64,000 bases of DNA, taken from the NCBI RefSeq assembly GCF_039939195.1, contig NZ_JBDUUH010000010.1, forward strand, positions 1 to 64,000, written 5' to 3'. Below the pieces are notes generated by a model. The model worked only from the letters and a program-made list of their open reading frames with translations, was not told the origin of the DNA and searched no databases. The DNA comes from Foliimonas ilicis (GTDB lineage: Bacteria; Pseudomonadota; Alphaproteobacteria; Rhizobiales; Rhizobiaceae). Below, piece after piece: positions 8,520 through 16,535 of the stretch (position 1 is the stretch's first letter; each line of letters starts with the position of its first letter). The position numbers and the translations under genes are program-made.

Positions 8520-10070
8520 TCAGTTCGGCTTGACGTAGTAAGGAAGCGTGTAGCCGTCGGAGCGACCCTCATAGGTCAGATTGCTTTTCGTCGCCCATGT
8601 GTTCGCAAGGAAGAAAACCGGGATGACGCCGAGGTCCTTCATGGCGATTTCGGTGGCCGAGCGAAGAAGCTGCTCACGCTTGGCGTCGTCCAGCGTGGAC
8701 CGCGCCTCACCAAGCATCTTGTCGAACTCCGCATTGGAGTAGCGTCCGCGATTTCCCTGACCGGCCTTGTCGCCGAAAGTTTCGAGGATAGGTCCGAGAA
8801 CGCCAGAGGCTTCGCCGGTTTCTACGGCAGCACCACCCATGATGAAGCTGAATTCGAGATTGGAAGCGCGCGAGAAATAAACGCTTCCCGGCAGTGTGGA
8901 GACTTCCGTCTTGACGCCCGCACGGTTGAAGAACTGCCCGATTGCCTGTGCGATCTTTGAATCGTTCGGATAACGGTCATTGGAGGCATGGAAAGTCAGA
9001 TTGAAGCCATCGGGATATCCCGCTTTGGCCAGCAATTCCTTTGCCTTTGCCGGATCGTACGGATCGACCTTGATGTTCGGATCGTAGCCGAAATAGCCTT
9101 CCGGCACGAGCTGACCGGCTGGCAGACCCTGTCCGTCCATGATGCGATCGACCAGCGCTTCACGGTTGATCGACAAGGACAAAGCGCGACGCACATCGGC
9201 GTTCAAAAGCGGGTTCTTGCCATCCGGGCCTTTTGCGAAAGGAGACTCTTCGCGGTCCTGATCCATATGAAGATACATGATGCGGTTGCCGGCGACATTC
9301 ACGACATTCAGCGCGTCATTGCCTTCAAGATTACGGGTATCGGCGGTGGGAATGCTTTCGATCATATCCACATCGCCAGAAAGCATAGCGGCGACACGCG
9401 CGCTGCTGTTCTTGAAGATCTTGAACGTCACACGATCCCAGGCAGCTTTTTCACCCCAGTAATCATCCCAGCGCTCCACAACGACATTGTCGTCCGGTGT
9501 CCATGAAACGAATTTGAACGGACCCGTCCCGATGACGCCCTTGCCGGAATTGAGTTCGCCGGTCGGCGTTTTTTCCATTTCCGCAGGCAATATCGCGATG
9601 CGGCTGAGATTGTTCAGCAGCAGCGGCGTCGGGCCATCGGTTTTGATCCGAACGGTGAGAGGATCGACCGCCGTGATTTCCGTGATCGCTTTTACATAGG
9701 CTGCGAATGAGCTTGGGCTGTTGGTTGACGCAAGCGGCACGCGCTTGATGCTGGCAACCACATCATCGGCGTCGAAATCGCTGCCATCGTGGAATTTCAC
9801 ATTGGGCTTGAGTTTGAATTCCCATGTCGTGTCATCGATGATCGACCATGATTCTGCCAATGCCGGCTGAATTTGCTGTTTCGAATCCTGATTGACCAGA
9901 CCATCGAAAATGTTACGCGCCATCGCGCTGTTCGGCCCGACCACGTAGAATTGCGGGTCCATCGAAGTCGTGGAGGCTGCGAGACCCACCCTCAGTTCGG
10001 CAGCTTTGGCAGATATTGGCGCGACAAAAACCGACACCGCCAAAGCGGCGGCAAATTTCGACATTCTCAT
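8520..10070 (-). CDS. Oligopeptide-type ABC importer, periplasmic binding protein (SBP_bac_5)
   Basis: Periplasmic ligand-binding protein of 516 residues. The start at 10070 (MRMSKFAAALAVSVFVAPIS) gives a clean Sec signal peptide ending at AKA and is preceded by AGGAGA; earlier in-frame codons would bury it. Family marks include the LAESW...WEFKLKPNVKFHDG block near residues 75-100 and FNLTFHASNDRYPND. It is the first gene of the operon and is divergent from a LysR gene. Ligands of the family are peptides, nickel, opines and sugar derivatives. The operon's nucleoside hydrolases point to something nucleoside-like, but that is inference. Confidence 0.92.
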   Translation of the reverse strand: MRMSKFAAALAVSVFVAPISAKAAELRVGLAASTTSMDPQFYVVGPNSAMARNIFDGLVNQDSKQQIQPALAESWSIIDDTTWEFKLKPNVKFHDGSDFDADDVVASIKRVPLASTNSPSSFAAYVKAITEITAVDPLTVRIKTDGPTPLLLNNLSRIAILPAEMEKTPTGELNSGKGVIGTGPFKFVSWTPDDNVVVERWDDYWGEKAAWDRVTFKIFKNSSARVAAMLSGDVDMIESIPTADTRNLEGNDALNVVNVAGNRIMYLHMDQDREESPFAKGPDGKNPLLNADVRRALSLSINREALVDRIMDGQGLPAGQLVPEGYFGYDPNIKVDPYDPAKAKELLAKAGYPDGFNLTFHASNDRYPNDSKIAQAIGQFFNRAGVKTEVSTLPGSVYFSRASNLEFSFIMGGAAVETGEASGVLGPILETFGDKAGQGNRGRYSNAEFDKMLGEARSTLDDAKREQLLRSATEIAMKDLGVIPVFFLANTWATKSNLTYEGRSDGYTLPYYVKPN

Positions 10071-10175
10071 GATTGGGTCTCCTGCCCGTTTCCTCCTGGG
10101 CGCCGATGAAGGCAGCCCATAGACCCTTTGCTTACAATAGCGTTCACTTGAGCTAAAATGGTATTTTCTGTTAAT

Positions 10176-10196
10176 AGCATAACCAAATGTTATGCT
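10176..10196. promoter_or_regulatory. Candidate LysR operator, perfect 8-bp dyad
   Basis: AGCATAAC and GTTATGCT form perfect inverted arms around a five-base spacer in the 138-base divergent region. The core fits ATAA-N7-TTAT, a pattern I recall for OccR/NocR-type LysR regulators. It ends one base before the ribosome-binding site of the LysR gene, so binding could also repress that gene. A second short dyad, AAAAT-GGT-ATTTT, lies at 10155-10167. Confidence 0.55.
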
Positions 10197-10208
10197 GAGA
10201 GGATAGCC

Positions 10209-11105
10209 ATGCGCATCAATCCGCGTCAGGTGGAAGCGTTCAGAAACGTTATGCTGAGCGGCAGTATCACCTCGGCCGCCGAGATGATGAACGTCACGCA
10301 ACCAGCGGTGTCGCGGCTCATTCGCGATTTCGAATTCGCGACCGAACTGTCGCTTTTCGACCGGGAAGGCAGCAGACTGCTCATTCGCGCGGAGGCAATC
10401 GAGCTCTACCGGGAAGTCGAGCGGCTATATATCGGGCTCGACGGTATTGGACGCGCGGCAGACGACATCCGAACCGCGAAAGGCAAGGCGCTGCGAATGG
10501 TTGCGGTTCCATCGCTCGCATCGCAATGTCTTCAGGAGGTTGTTGCCGATCTGGCGATCTCGCACAAATCGCTGTCCGTTGTTTTCGACGTGGAAAGCAC
10601 CGCTTTCGTCATCGATATGATGACGAGCCATCAATATGATCTCGGCTTCGCTTTCGGATCGCCCCGTCTCGCCGGACTACCCATTGAGATGCTTGCAGAA
10701 GCATATGCGGTCGCAGCGTTCCCGATCGACCACGAATTCGCCAAGCACAATTTCATCACCGTCGACATGCTGGCGAACACGCGATTGCTTCTGCCGGGGC
10801 GCAAAACGCCTTTGCGCCAGGCGCTGGATGCACAATGTGCCGCGACCGGCTTCCAGATATCGAATGCGATCGAAACGTCGATCATCAATTGCTGCGGGCT
10901 GGCCGCCAGAGGAACGGGCGTCGCTATTGTCGATCCGCTCATCGCCACGGAGTTTTCCGGGACGCTGCTGACGCGCCGCATCGAACCGCGAATATCCGTG
11001 ACCTATGTAGCGGTTCGTCCGCCAAACGCGCCGAAATCCAGACTGCTCGAGAGCATCATCGACGACGCGCGAAATACCATCACCAAAGCTCTTGGCCCGC
11101 AGTGA
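10209..11105 (+). CDS. LysR-family transcriptional regulator (OccR/NocR-like)
   Basis: Regulator of 298 residues. The N-terminal helix-turn-helix spans residues about 3-62 (GSITSAAEMMNVTQPAVSRL). The ATG at 10209 is chosen because GAGAGGA lies just upstream; an ATG at 10158 would add 17 residues and place coding sequence over the dyad at 10176-10196. Divergent orientation from the oligopeptide-type importer operon makes that operon the likely target. The RINPRQVEAFRNVML opening resembles regulators of opine and amino-acid uptake. Confidence 0.88.
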   Translation: MRINPRQVEAFRNVMLSGSITSAAEMMNVTQPAVSRLIRDFEFATELSLFDREGSRLLIRAEAIELYREVERLYIGLDGIGRAADDIRTAKGKALRMVAVPSLASQCLQEVVADLAISHKSLSVVFDVESTAFVIDMMTSHQYDLGFAFGSPRLAGLPIEMLAEAYAVAAFPIDHEFAKHNFITVDMLANTRLLLPGRKTPLRQALDAQCAATGFQISNAIETSIINCCGLAARGTGVAIVDPLIATEFSGTLLTRRIEPRISVTYVAVRPPNAPKSRLLESIIDDARNTITKALGPQ

Positions 11106-11112
11106 TCTACGG

Positions 11113-11838
11113 TTATCGCCCGTTTGATTTCCGCCATTCGGCAAATTCGTTACGCGGGGCATCGCTGGTGGGCGGGTAGAGACCGATTATGGTCGCTCCT
11201 GCCAACACTTTCTCGGCCACGAAGTCTTCATAGGCCGTCATTTCTACGGCTTCAGTGGCAATTTCGTCGGCAAGATGCGCGGGTATGACGATGACCCCCT
11301 CATCGTCACCAACCATCACATCACCCGGCCAGACCGCGACGTCGCCGCATCCGATCGGCACATTGATATCCAGCGCCTGATTGAGTGTCAGGTTCGTCGG
11401 CGCAGAAGGACGATTGTGATAGGCGCGGATACCGAGTTCGGCGATTTCGGGGCTGTCGCGAAAGCCGCCATCCGTGACCACGCCAACGACGCCGCGCACC
11501 ATCAGACGCGATATCAGGATCGAACCTGCAGAGGCGGCACGAGGGTCTTTTCGGCTGTCCATGACCATCACCGATCCCGGCGGGCAGCGCTCGACGGCGG
11601 CGCGCTGGGGGTGTTCCGGGTTTCGGAATACCTCAAGCTGATTCAGGTCCTCGCGCGCCGGAATGTAGCGCAAAGTGAACGCCTGGCCGACCATGTTCCG
11701 CTTTTTTGCAGATAGCGGATGCACATCCTGAATGAATTGATTGCGGAGGCCGCGCTTGTAAAGCGCAGTCGCGAGCGTCGGCGTCGCAACCCCCATGAGC
11801 TTATCGCGCGTCGCGTCGCTCAAAACATATTCGGTCAT
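11113..11838 (-). CDS. RraA-family protein, copy 1 (putative aldolase/decarboxylase)
   Basis: Protein of 241 residues with the RraA/HMG-aldolase fold. Visible motifs are VTDGGFRD (the family G-x20-R-D motif area) and the late VGDDEGVIVIP block. Family members are either RNase E inhibitors or metal-dependent 4-hydroxy-2-oxoacid aldolases and oxaloacetate decarboxylases. Its place 15 bases downstream of a sugar-acid dehydratase gene favours aldol cleavage of the 2-keto-3-deoxy acid that enzyme would make. The same gene pair recurs at 58134-60634. It converges with the LysR gene, seven bases away. Confidence 0.85.
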   Translation of the reverse strand: MTEYVLSDATRDKLMGVATPTLATALYKRGLRNQFIQDVHPLSAKKRNMVGQAFTLRYIPAREDLNQLEVFRNPEHPQRAAVERCPPGSVMVMDSRKDPRAASAGSILISRLMVRGVVGVVTDGGFRDSPEIAELGIRAYHNRPSAPTNLTLNQALDINVPIGCGDVAVWPGDVMVGDDEGVIVIPAHLADEIATEAVEMTAYEDFVAEKVLAGATIIGLYPPTSDAPRNEFAEWRKSNGR

Positions 11839-11853
11839 TTTCGGTCCCCTTAT

Positions 11854-13590
11854 TCAATAAATATCGGGCTCGGCTGCAGTGGGGCCGAAGCTTGTTTCCA
11901 GAAAATCGAAATCCGAGCCGGTATCGGCCTGGCTGACATGCCGGGCAAACATCCAGCCATATCCCCGGCCGATCTTGTCAGCGGGCTTGACCCAGGCCGC
12001 GCGGCGGCGTTGCAATTCGTCTTCCTCCACCAGCATGTCGATGCTGCGCGCTTCCAGATCGAGCCGGACGATGTCGCCGTTCTTGAGAAGCGCCAGCGGC
12101 CCTCCAACATGCGATTCCGGCGAGACGTGAAGAATGCAGGCCCCGTAACTCGTTCCGCTCATCCGCGCATCGGAAAGGCGCAGCATATCGCGATGGCCTT
12201 GCTTGAGAAGGGCTTTCGGGATCGGCAGCATGCCCCATTCCGGCATGCCCGGCCCGCCTTGGGGACCTGCCCCGCGCAGGACCATCACATGGTCCGGGGT
12301 AATGTCGAGGTTTTCGTCATCGACGGCGGCCTTCATCTCCGGGTAGCTGTCGAAAACGAGCGCGGGTCCTTGATGCCTGTGAAAGCGAGGATCGCATGCC
12401 GCAGGCTTTATGACCGCGCCATTGGGGGCTAGGTTGCCTTTCAAAACGGCAAGCGAGCCTTCGGGATAGACGGGGTTGTCCAGCGACCGGATGACATCGT
12501 CGTTGAAACACTCCGCGCCTTCCAGCGTTTCGCCAAGCGTGCTCCCGCAAACCGTCAACACAGACAGGTCGAGAATATCGCCAAGCTTCGCCATCAAAGC
12601 GCGCAGGCCCCCGGCATAATAAAAATCCTCCATCAGGTAGGTTTTGCCGGTTGGACGAATGTTTGCGAGCACCGGGGTCGTGCGTCCTGCACGGTCCAGA
12701 TCGTCGAGCGTAAGATCGACCCCCGCCCTTCGTGCCATAGCCAGCAGATGCACCACCGCATTGGTCGAACAGCCCGTCGCCATGGCAACGGCAACTGCAT
12801 TGTTCACCGCAGCCCTGGTGACGATCCTGTTCGGAACGAGGTCTTCCCAGACCATGTCGACGATCCGGCGCCCGACGGCCGATGACATGCGAATATGATT
12901 GGAATCCGCAGCCGGTATCGAACTCGCGCCGGGCAGCGTCAAACCGAGAGCCTCGGCAATCGCCGTCATGGTGCTCGCGGTGCCCATCGTCATGCAATGA
13001 CCATAGGAACGGGCAATGCCGGCCTCGACCTCAACCCATTCCTTCTCGTTCAGCAGTCCTGCACGTCGCTCATCCCAGAATTTCCAGGCGTCGGAACCGG
13101 AGCCAAGTGCCTGCCCGCGATAATTGCCCCGTAACATCGGGCCTGCCGGCAGATAAATCATCGGCAATCCCATGCTGATGGCGCCCATGACGAGACCAGG
13201 CGTGGTCTTGTCGCAACCACCCATAAGAACCGCGCCATCGACAGGGTGCGAGCGCAACAGCTCTTCAGCCTCCATCGCGAGCATGTTGCGGTAGAGCATG
13301 GTGGTCGGCTTCACATAGCTTTCGGAAAGCGAAAGAGCCGGAAGCTCAAGCGGAAATCCGCCCGCCTGCAAAATACCGCGCTTCACGTCCTCCACGCGAT
13401 GCTTGAAATGCGCATGGCATGGATTGGCATCCGACCATGTGTTGAGGATTGCGATGACCGGCTTGCCCATCCATTCTTCGAGTGCATAACCCATCTGCAT
13501 CGTACGCGAACGGTGGCCGGAGCTTCTCAGATCGTCGGGCGCAAACCAGCGAGCGCTTCTCAGCGTCTCGGGAGACTTTTTCTGCTGCAT
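11854..13590 (-). CDS. IlvD/Edd-family sugar-acid dehydratase, copy 1
   Basis: Iron-sulfur dehydratase of 578 residues that should convert an aldonic acid to its 2-keto-3-deoxy derivative. Candidate cluster cysteines are Cys58 (SDANPCHAHF), Cys126 (LMGGCDKTTPG) and Cys199 (SYGHCMTMG), the same spacing I recall for Rhizobium L-arabinonate dehydratase. The catalytic-serine block SDARMSGTSYGA is intact near residue 475. Length and the HRSRTMQMGY opening suit the arabinonate/xylonate-type branch rather than biosynthetic IlvD. It is followed by the RraA gene and preceded by an SsuABC-like importer. Confidence 0.9.
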   Translation of the reverse strand: MQQKKSPETLRSARWFAPDDLRSSGHRSRTMQMGYALEEWMGKPVIAILNTWSDANPCHAHFKHRVEDVKRGILQAGGFPLELPALSLSESYVKPTTMLYRNMLAMEAEELLRSHPVDGAVLMGGCDKTTPGLVMGAISMGLPMIYLPAGPMLRGNYRGQALGSGSDAWKFWDERRAGLLNEKEWVEVEAGIARSYGHCMTMGTASTMTAIAEALGLTLPGASSIPAADSNHIRMSSAVGRRIVDMVWEDLVPNRIVTRAAVNNAVAVAMATGCSTNAVVHLLAMARRAGVDLTLDDLDRAGRTTPVLANIRPTGKTYLMEDFYYAGGLRALMAKLGDILDLSVLTVCGSTLGETLEGAECFNDDVIRSLDNPVYPEGSLAVLKGNLAPNGAVIKPAACDPRFHRHQGPALVFDSYPEMKAAVDDENLDITPDHVMVLRGAGPQGGPGMPEWGMLPIPKALLKQGHRDMLRLSDARMSGTSYGACILHVSPESHVGGPLALLKNGDIVRLDLEARSIDMLVEEDELQRRRAAWVKPADKIGRGYGWMFARHVSQADTGSDFDFLETSFGPTAAEPDIY

Positions 13591-13629
13591 GAGTTCTGCC
13601 TTATGATGAAACGCCGGAGTAAAGGATGC

Positions 13630-14499
13630 TCATTCCTTCATTCCCCATTTCTGGATCGTGTGACGCTCGATCGTCTGGAAAACGAGATTTTCGACCACGA
13701 GACCGATGATGATGACGGTGAGAAGCCCGGCGAACACTGCAGGAATATCGAGCAGATTGCGGTTCTCGAAGATAAACCAGCCAAGGCCGCCCTGGCCGGA
13801 CGAGACACCGAAAACGAGTTCCGCCGCGATCAATGTGCGCCATGCAAACGCCCAGCCGATCTTCAGGCCGGTCAGGATCGACGGGAATGCAGCCGGTACG
13901 AGAATTCGCAAGACATAGGAAATTCCCGTCAGGCCATAGTTGGCGCCCACCATGCGCAATGTACGCGAGACACCCAGAAAGCCTGAATGCGTGTTCAAGG
14001 CGACGGCCCAGAGAACCGAATGGATCAGGACGAAGACGAGGCTGGACGCGCCTAGGCCAAACCAGATCAGCGCGAGAGGCAGGAGCGAGATCGCAGGCAG
14101 CGGATTGAACATGGCGGTCATGGTTTCAAGAAAATCCGTACCGATCCGCGTGTTGATCGCGAGCACCGTCAGTATCGCTGCGAGCACCGTACCTGCCGCG
14201 TACCCCATGGAAAGGATTTTCAGCGTCGTCCAGATCCGGTTCGGCAAGGTTCCGTCGACGAACCGGTCGTAAAGCGTGATGATCGTGTCGCTAAGCGTTG
14301 GGAAGAGCAGCGGATTGTCGAGGTAGGATGCATAAACCTGCCAGACGATCGCCAGAAAAACGATCAGAAGCGTTTTGCGGACGGCACCGACGCTCCACAG
14401 CGTTTCGAGCGGTCCAAGCTTCTGTTCAACCGCACTGACATTGTCGAATTGATTTGCAGCCTCGTTGTCCGAGGCGAGAATGATTTGCGGTGAGGTCAT
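13630..14499 (-). CDS. SsuABC/TauABC-type ABC importer permease
   Basis: Inner-membrane permease of about 289 residues with an N-terminal cytoplasmic tail, a first helix near residue 50 and a BPD_transp_1 core. The docking-loop region is RTLRMVGANYGLTGISYVLR. The ATG at 14499 is preferred because AAGGAG sits nine bases upstream; a GTG at 14508 would be too close to it. It starts just past the ATPase stop codon, so the two are probably coupled. It forms the channel of the importer encoded at 13630-16390. Confidence 0.9.
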   Translation of the reverse strand: MTSPQIILASDNEAANQFDNVSAVEQKLGPLETLWSVGAVRKTLLIVFLAIVWQVYASYLDNPLLFPTLSDTIITLYDRFVDGTLPNRIWTTLKILSMGYAAGTVLAAILTVLAINTRIGTDFLETMTAMFNPLPAISLLPLALIWFGLGASSLVFVLIHSVLWAVALNTHSGFLGVSRTLRMVGANYGLTGISYVLRILVPAAFPSILTGLKIGWAFAWRTLIAAELVFGVSSGQGGLGWFIFENRNLLDIPAVFAGLLTVIIIGLVVENLVFQTIERHTIQKWGMKE

Positions 14500-14504
14500 G
14501 ACCG

Positions 14505-15323
14505 TCACTCCTTGTGGCCGGGCTCGGAGGAAAACAGCATGTTATGGATGTCGCGTTCCAGCGCAGCCGCACTGCCATCATCCGTGCGCGCCGCGTCTAC
14601 ATTCACGACTTCGGCTTTAACGCGCCCCGGATGCGGCGAGAGCAGCAGAATGCGGTTCGAAATCTTGATCGCCTCGGCAATCGAGTGGGTGACGAAAATG
14701 ACCGTAAACTCGGTATCTTCCCACAATTGCAGCAGTTCATCCTGCATCTGACGGCGTGTCAGAGCGTCCAGGGCGGCGAAGGGCTCGTCCATCAAGAGAA
14801 TGTCCGGCTGCATCGCCATGCCACGGGCAATGGCAACGCGCTGCTTCATTCCACCCGACAAAGTGTGCGGATAGCTGTCGATCGCGCGTGTCAGCTTCAC
14901 CTTCTCGATATATTCGCAAGCAAGCTCTTTTGCCTCCTGCGCCGGCAGCTTGCGCGCCACCAGCAGCGGAAACATGACGTTTTCCAGAACCGTCTTCCAC
15001 GGCATGAGCTGGTCGAATTCCTGGAAAACCATCATACGATCCGGCCCAGGGCGCTTGACCTGCCTGCCATTGATATGGATCGCTCCGGCCGACGGGGTCA
15101 TGTAGCCGCCAATCGCCTTGAGCAATGTGGATTTTCCACAGCCAGAAGGCCCCAGAAGAACAAATCTGTCGGATTCGTTCACCGAAAAGCTGACGTTTTC
15201 GGTAGCGGTAATCAGAAGATTTGGCGTCTTGTAACGCAGCGTGACGTTATCGACCTTGAGAAGCGGTGCCTTGTCGGGCTCCAGCCTGCTTTTGTCATTG
15301 ATGGCGGCGGTAGCCTGCAGCAT
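14505..15323 (-). CDS. SsuABC/TauABC-type ABC importer ATPase
   Basis: ATPase of 272 residues. Walker A GPSGCGKST, Q-loop FQEFDQLMPW, signature LSGGMKQR, Walker B LLMDEPFAALD and the switch histidine in FVTHSIAEA are all present. It lies between the binding-protein and permease genes. A strong GC-rich stem-loop (15345-15375) separates it from the upstream binding-protein gene, which may lower its expression relative to that gene. Confidence 0.92.
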   Translation of the reverse strand: MLQATAAINDKSRLEPDKAPLLKVDNVTLRYKTPNLLITATENVSFSVNESDRFVLLGPSGCGKSTLLKAIGGYMTPSAGAIHINGRQVKRPGPDRMMVFQEFDQLMPWKTVLENVMFPLLVARKLPAQEAKELACEYIEKVKLTRAIDSYPHTLSGGMKQRVAIARGMAMQPDILLMDEPFAALDALTRRQMQDELLQLWEDTEFTVIFVTHSIAEAIKISNRILLLSPHPGRVKAEVVNVDAARTDDGSAAALERDIHNMLFSSEPGHKE

Positions 15324-15344
15324 TGAAATCCACTCCGTTCAGGA

Positions 15345-15375
15345 TTCGGCGGCAGCGATATGCGCTGCCGCCGAA
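15345..15375 (-). terminator. Intercistronic stem-loop, perfect 13-bp arms
   Basis: TTCGGCGGCAGCG at 15345-15357 pairs perfectly with CGCTGCCGCCGAA at 15363-15375 across a five-base loop. It lies between the binding-protein stop (15386) and the ATPase start (15323). No U-tract follows in the direction of transcription, so it is more likely an mRNA-stabilising or attenuating element than a full terminator. That would allow excess binding protein over membrane subunits. Confidence 0.6.
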
Positions 15376-15385
15376 AGCGTTGCGA

Positions 15386-16390
15386 TCAGTTGCCGTTCAG
15401 GTAGGCAGAGTCGGGGAGGTAATAATCGGTCCACGCTTCTGGCATGGTTTTCAGCGTACCGATCTTGTACAGATGCTCCGCGAATTTCATCGTGCCCTGA
15501 GGGTCGGTCCGCCATTCGTCCATATGCGGCTCGTTCAGCATGGCGAGCAGATCGTCGATGCTGGTCTTGTCGCCGGAAACCGTCTTGTAAGCCTCGAGCG
15601 CGGACTTCGGATCTTTCTTGATGAAGTCGACCGCCTCTTCCGTCGCCACACGCAGAGCTTTGACCAACTTGGGATTCGCGTCTGCGTAATCGGTCGTGGT
15701 GAAGAAGGTCGCCTGAGTCAGAGCACCACCGAGAATATCCCGCGAGTTGATGACCTCATGCACGCCTTCCTGTTTCAATTCGAGATACTGAAATGGCGGT
15801 GCCGCGAAATGGTTCTTCACTTCGTGGTTCGCATTGGCGATCGCAGCAACCGCATCCGGGTGGCCAAGCTGAACGGTGTTGGGATCGAACTTCTTGACCT
15901 GATCGTCACCGAACATCTTTGCCGCTGCCATCTGCAAAAGGATGGCCTGGGTAGAGACACCCACGGTTGGAACCGCGATCTTGTCGGTTTCCTGAATGTC
16001 TTCCAGCGATTTGATGCGAGGGTCGTTGGAAACCATGATCACCGGCTGGGCAGAGCTGGTGATGATTCCCTTCACCTTGCCTCTGGTCCGGTCCCACAAC
16101 AAAAGAAGGTTTCCGGTGCCAGTGTTGACGACATCGACATTGCCGGCAAGCAGCGCATCGGTCTGCGCGCCGCCGCCGCTGAACGTGCGCCATTCGACCG
16201 TCACGCCTTCCACGCCATCCGCCGCCGCATGCTTTTCAATCAGCTTCTGCGTTTCCATCACGTGACTGGCAAGATAGAGGATCCCCGGCTGGCGGGTGAT
16301 CGACACATTTGTTTTTTCCTGCGCCTGAACCGATGAGGCAATCCCCACGGCAAAGGCAATCGCAGCCAGACGGCTGATAAGCAGTTTCAT
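15386..16390 (-). CDS. SsuA/TauA-type (NMT1 family) periplasmic binding protein
   Basis: Exported binding protein of 334 residues. The ATG at 16390 follows GGGAGGAAAT and opens a Sec signal peptide (MKLLISRLAAIAFAVGIASS...AQA). The mature protein has the NMT1/SsuA style, for example the GGGAQTDALLAGNVDVVNTG block. It heads the minus-strand operon that continues through ATPase, permease, IlvD/Edd dehydratase and RraA genes. The family binds sulfonates, nitrate, taurine or thiamine precursors, yet the enzymes next to it look like sugar-acid enzymes, so its ligand is uncertain. Confidence 0.88.
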   Translation of the reverse strand: MKLLISRLAAIAFAVGIASSVQAQEKTNVSITRQPGILYLASHVMETQKLIEKHAAADGVEGVTVEWRTFSGGGAQTDALLAGNVDVVNTGTGNLLLLWDRTRGKVKGIITSSAQPVIMVSNDPRIKSLEDIQETDKIAVPTVGVSTQAILLQMAAAKMFGDDQVKKFDPNTVQLGHPDAVAAIANANHEVKNHFAAPPFQYLELKQEGVHEVINSRDILGGALTQATFFTTTDYADANPKLVKALRVATEEAVDFIKKDPKSALEAYKTVSGDKTSIDDLLAMLNEPHMDEWRTDPQGTMKFAEHLYKIGTLKTMPEAWTDYYLPDSAYLNGN

Positions 16391-16457
16391 TATTTCCTCC
16401 CAAATTTTGCGTCGAAACGGCAAAGCCCGCCTTCACTCCTCCAGCGAACTTTTTGCA

Positions 16458-16485
16458 TTGAAGCACTAAAACATCAGTGCATCAA
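16458..16485. promoter_or_regulatory. Candidate GntR operator, 10-bp dyad
   Basis: TTGAAGCACT and AGTGCATCAA are inverted arms matching at nine of ten positions, separated by eight bases. The dyad sits in the divergent region between the binding-protein gene (start 16390) and the GntR gene. That placement suits a site controlling both. Confidence 0.5.
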
Positions 16486-16535
16486 CCTCCTTAATGGTCT
16501 ATTGTCGTTTGGCACGGCAGTTGAGGAAAACCTCC

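Noticed and set aside
11850..14108. Possible recent duplication of the dehydratase/RraA pair as a mobile unit
   Set aside because: The two copies are diverged throughout and no flanking direct repeats or insertion-sequence remnants are visible, so recent transposition is not supported.
15323..16336. Open frame of 337 codons on the plus strand
   Set aside because: It is antisense to the SsuA-like binding-protein gene, which has a signal peptide and strong start. The plus-strand product has no recognisable features.
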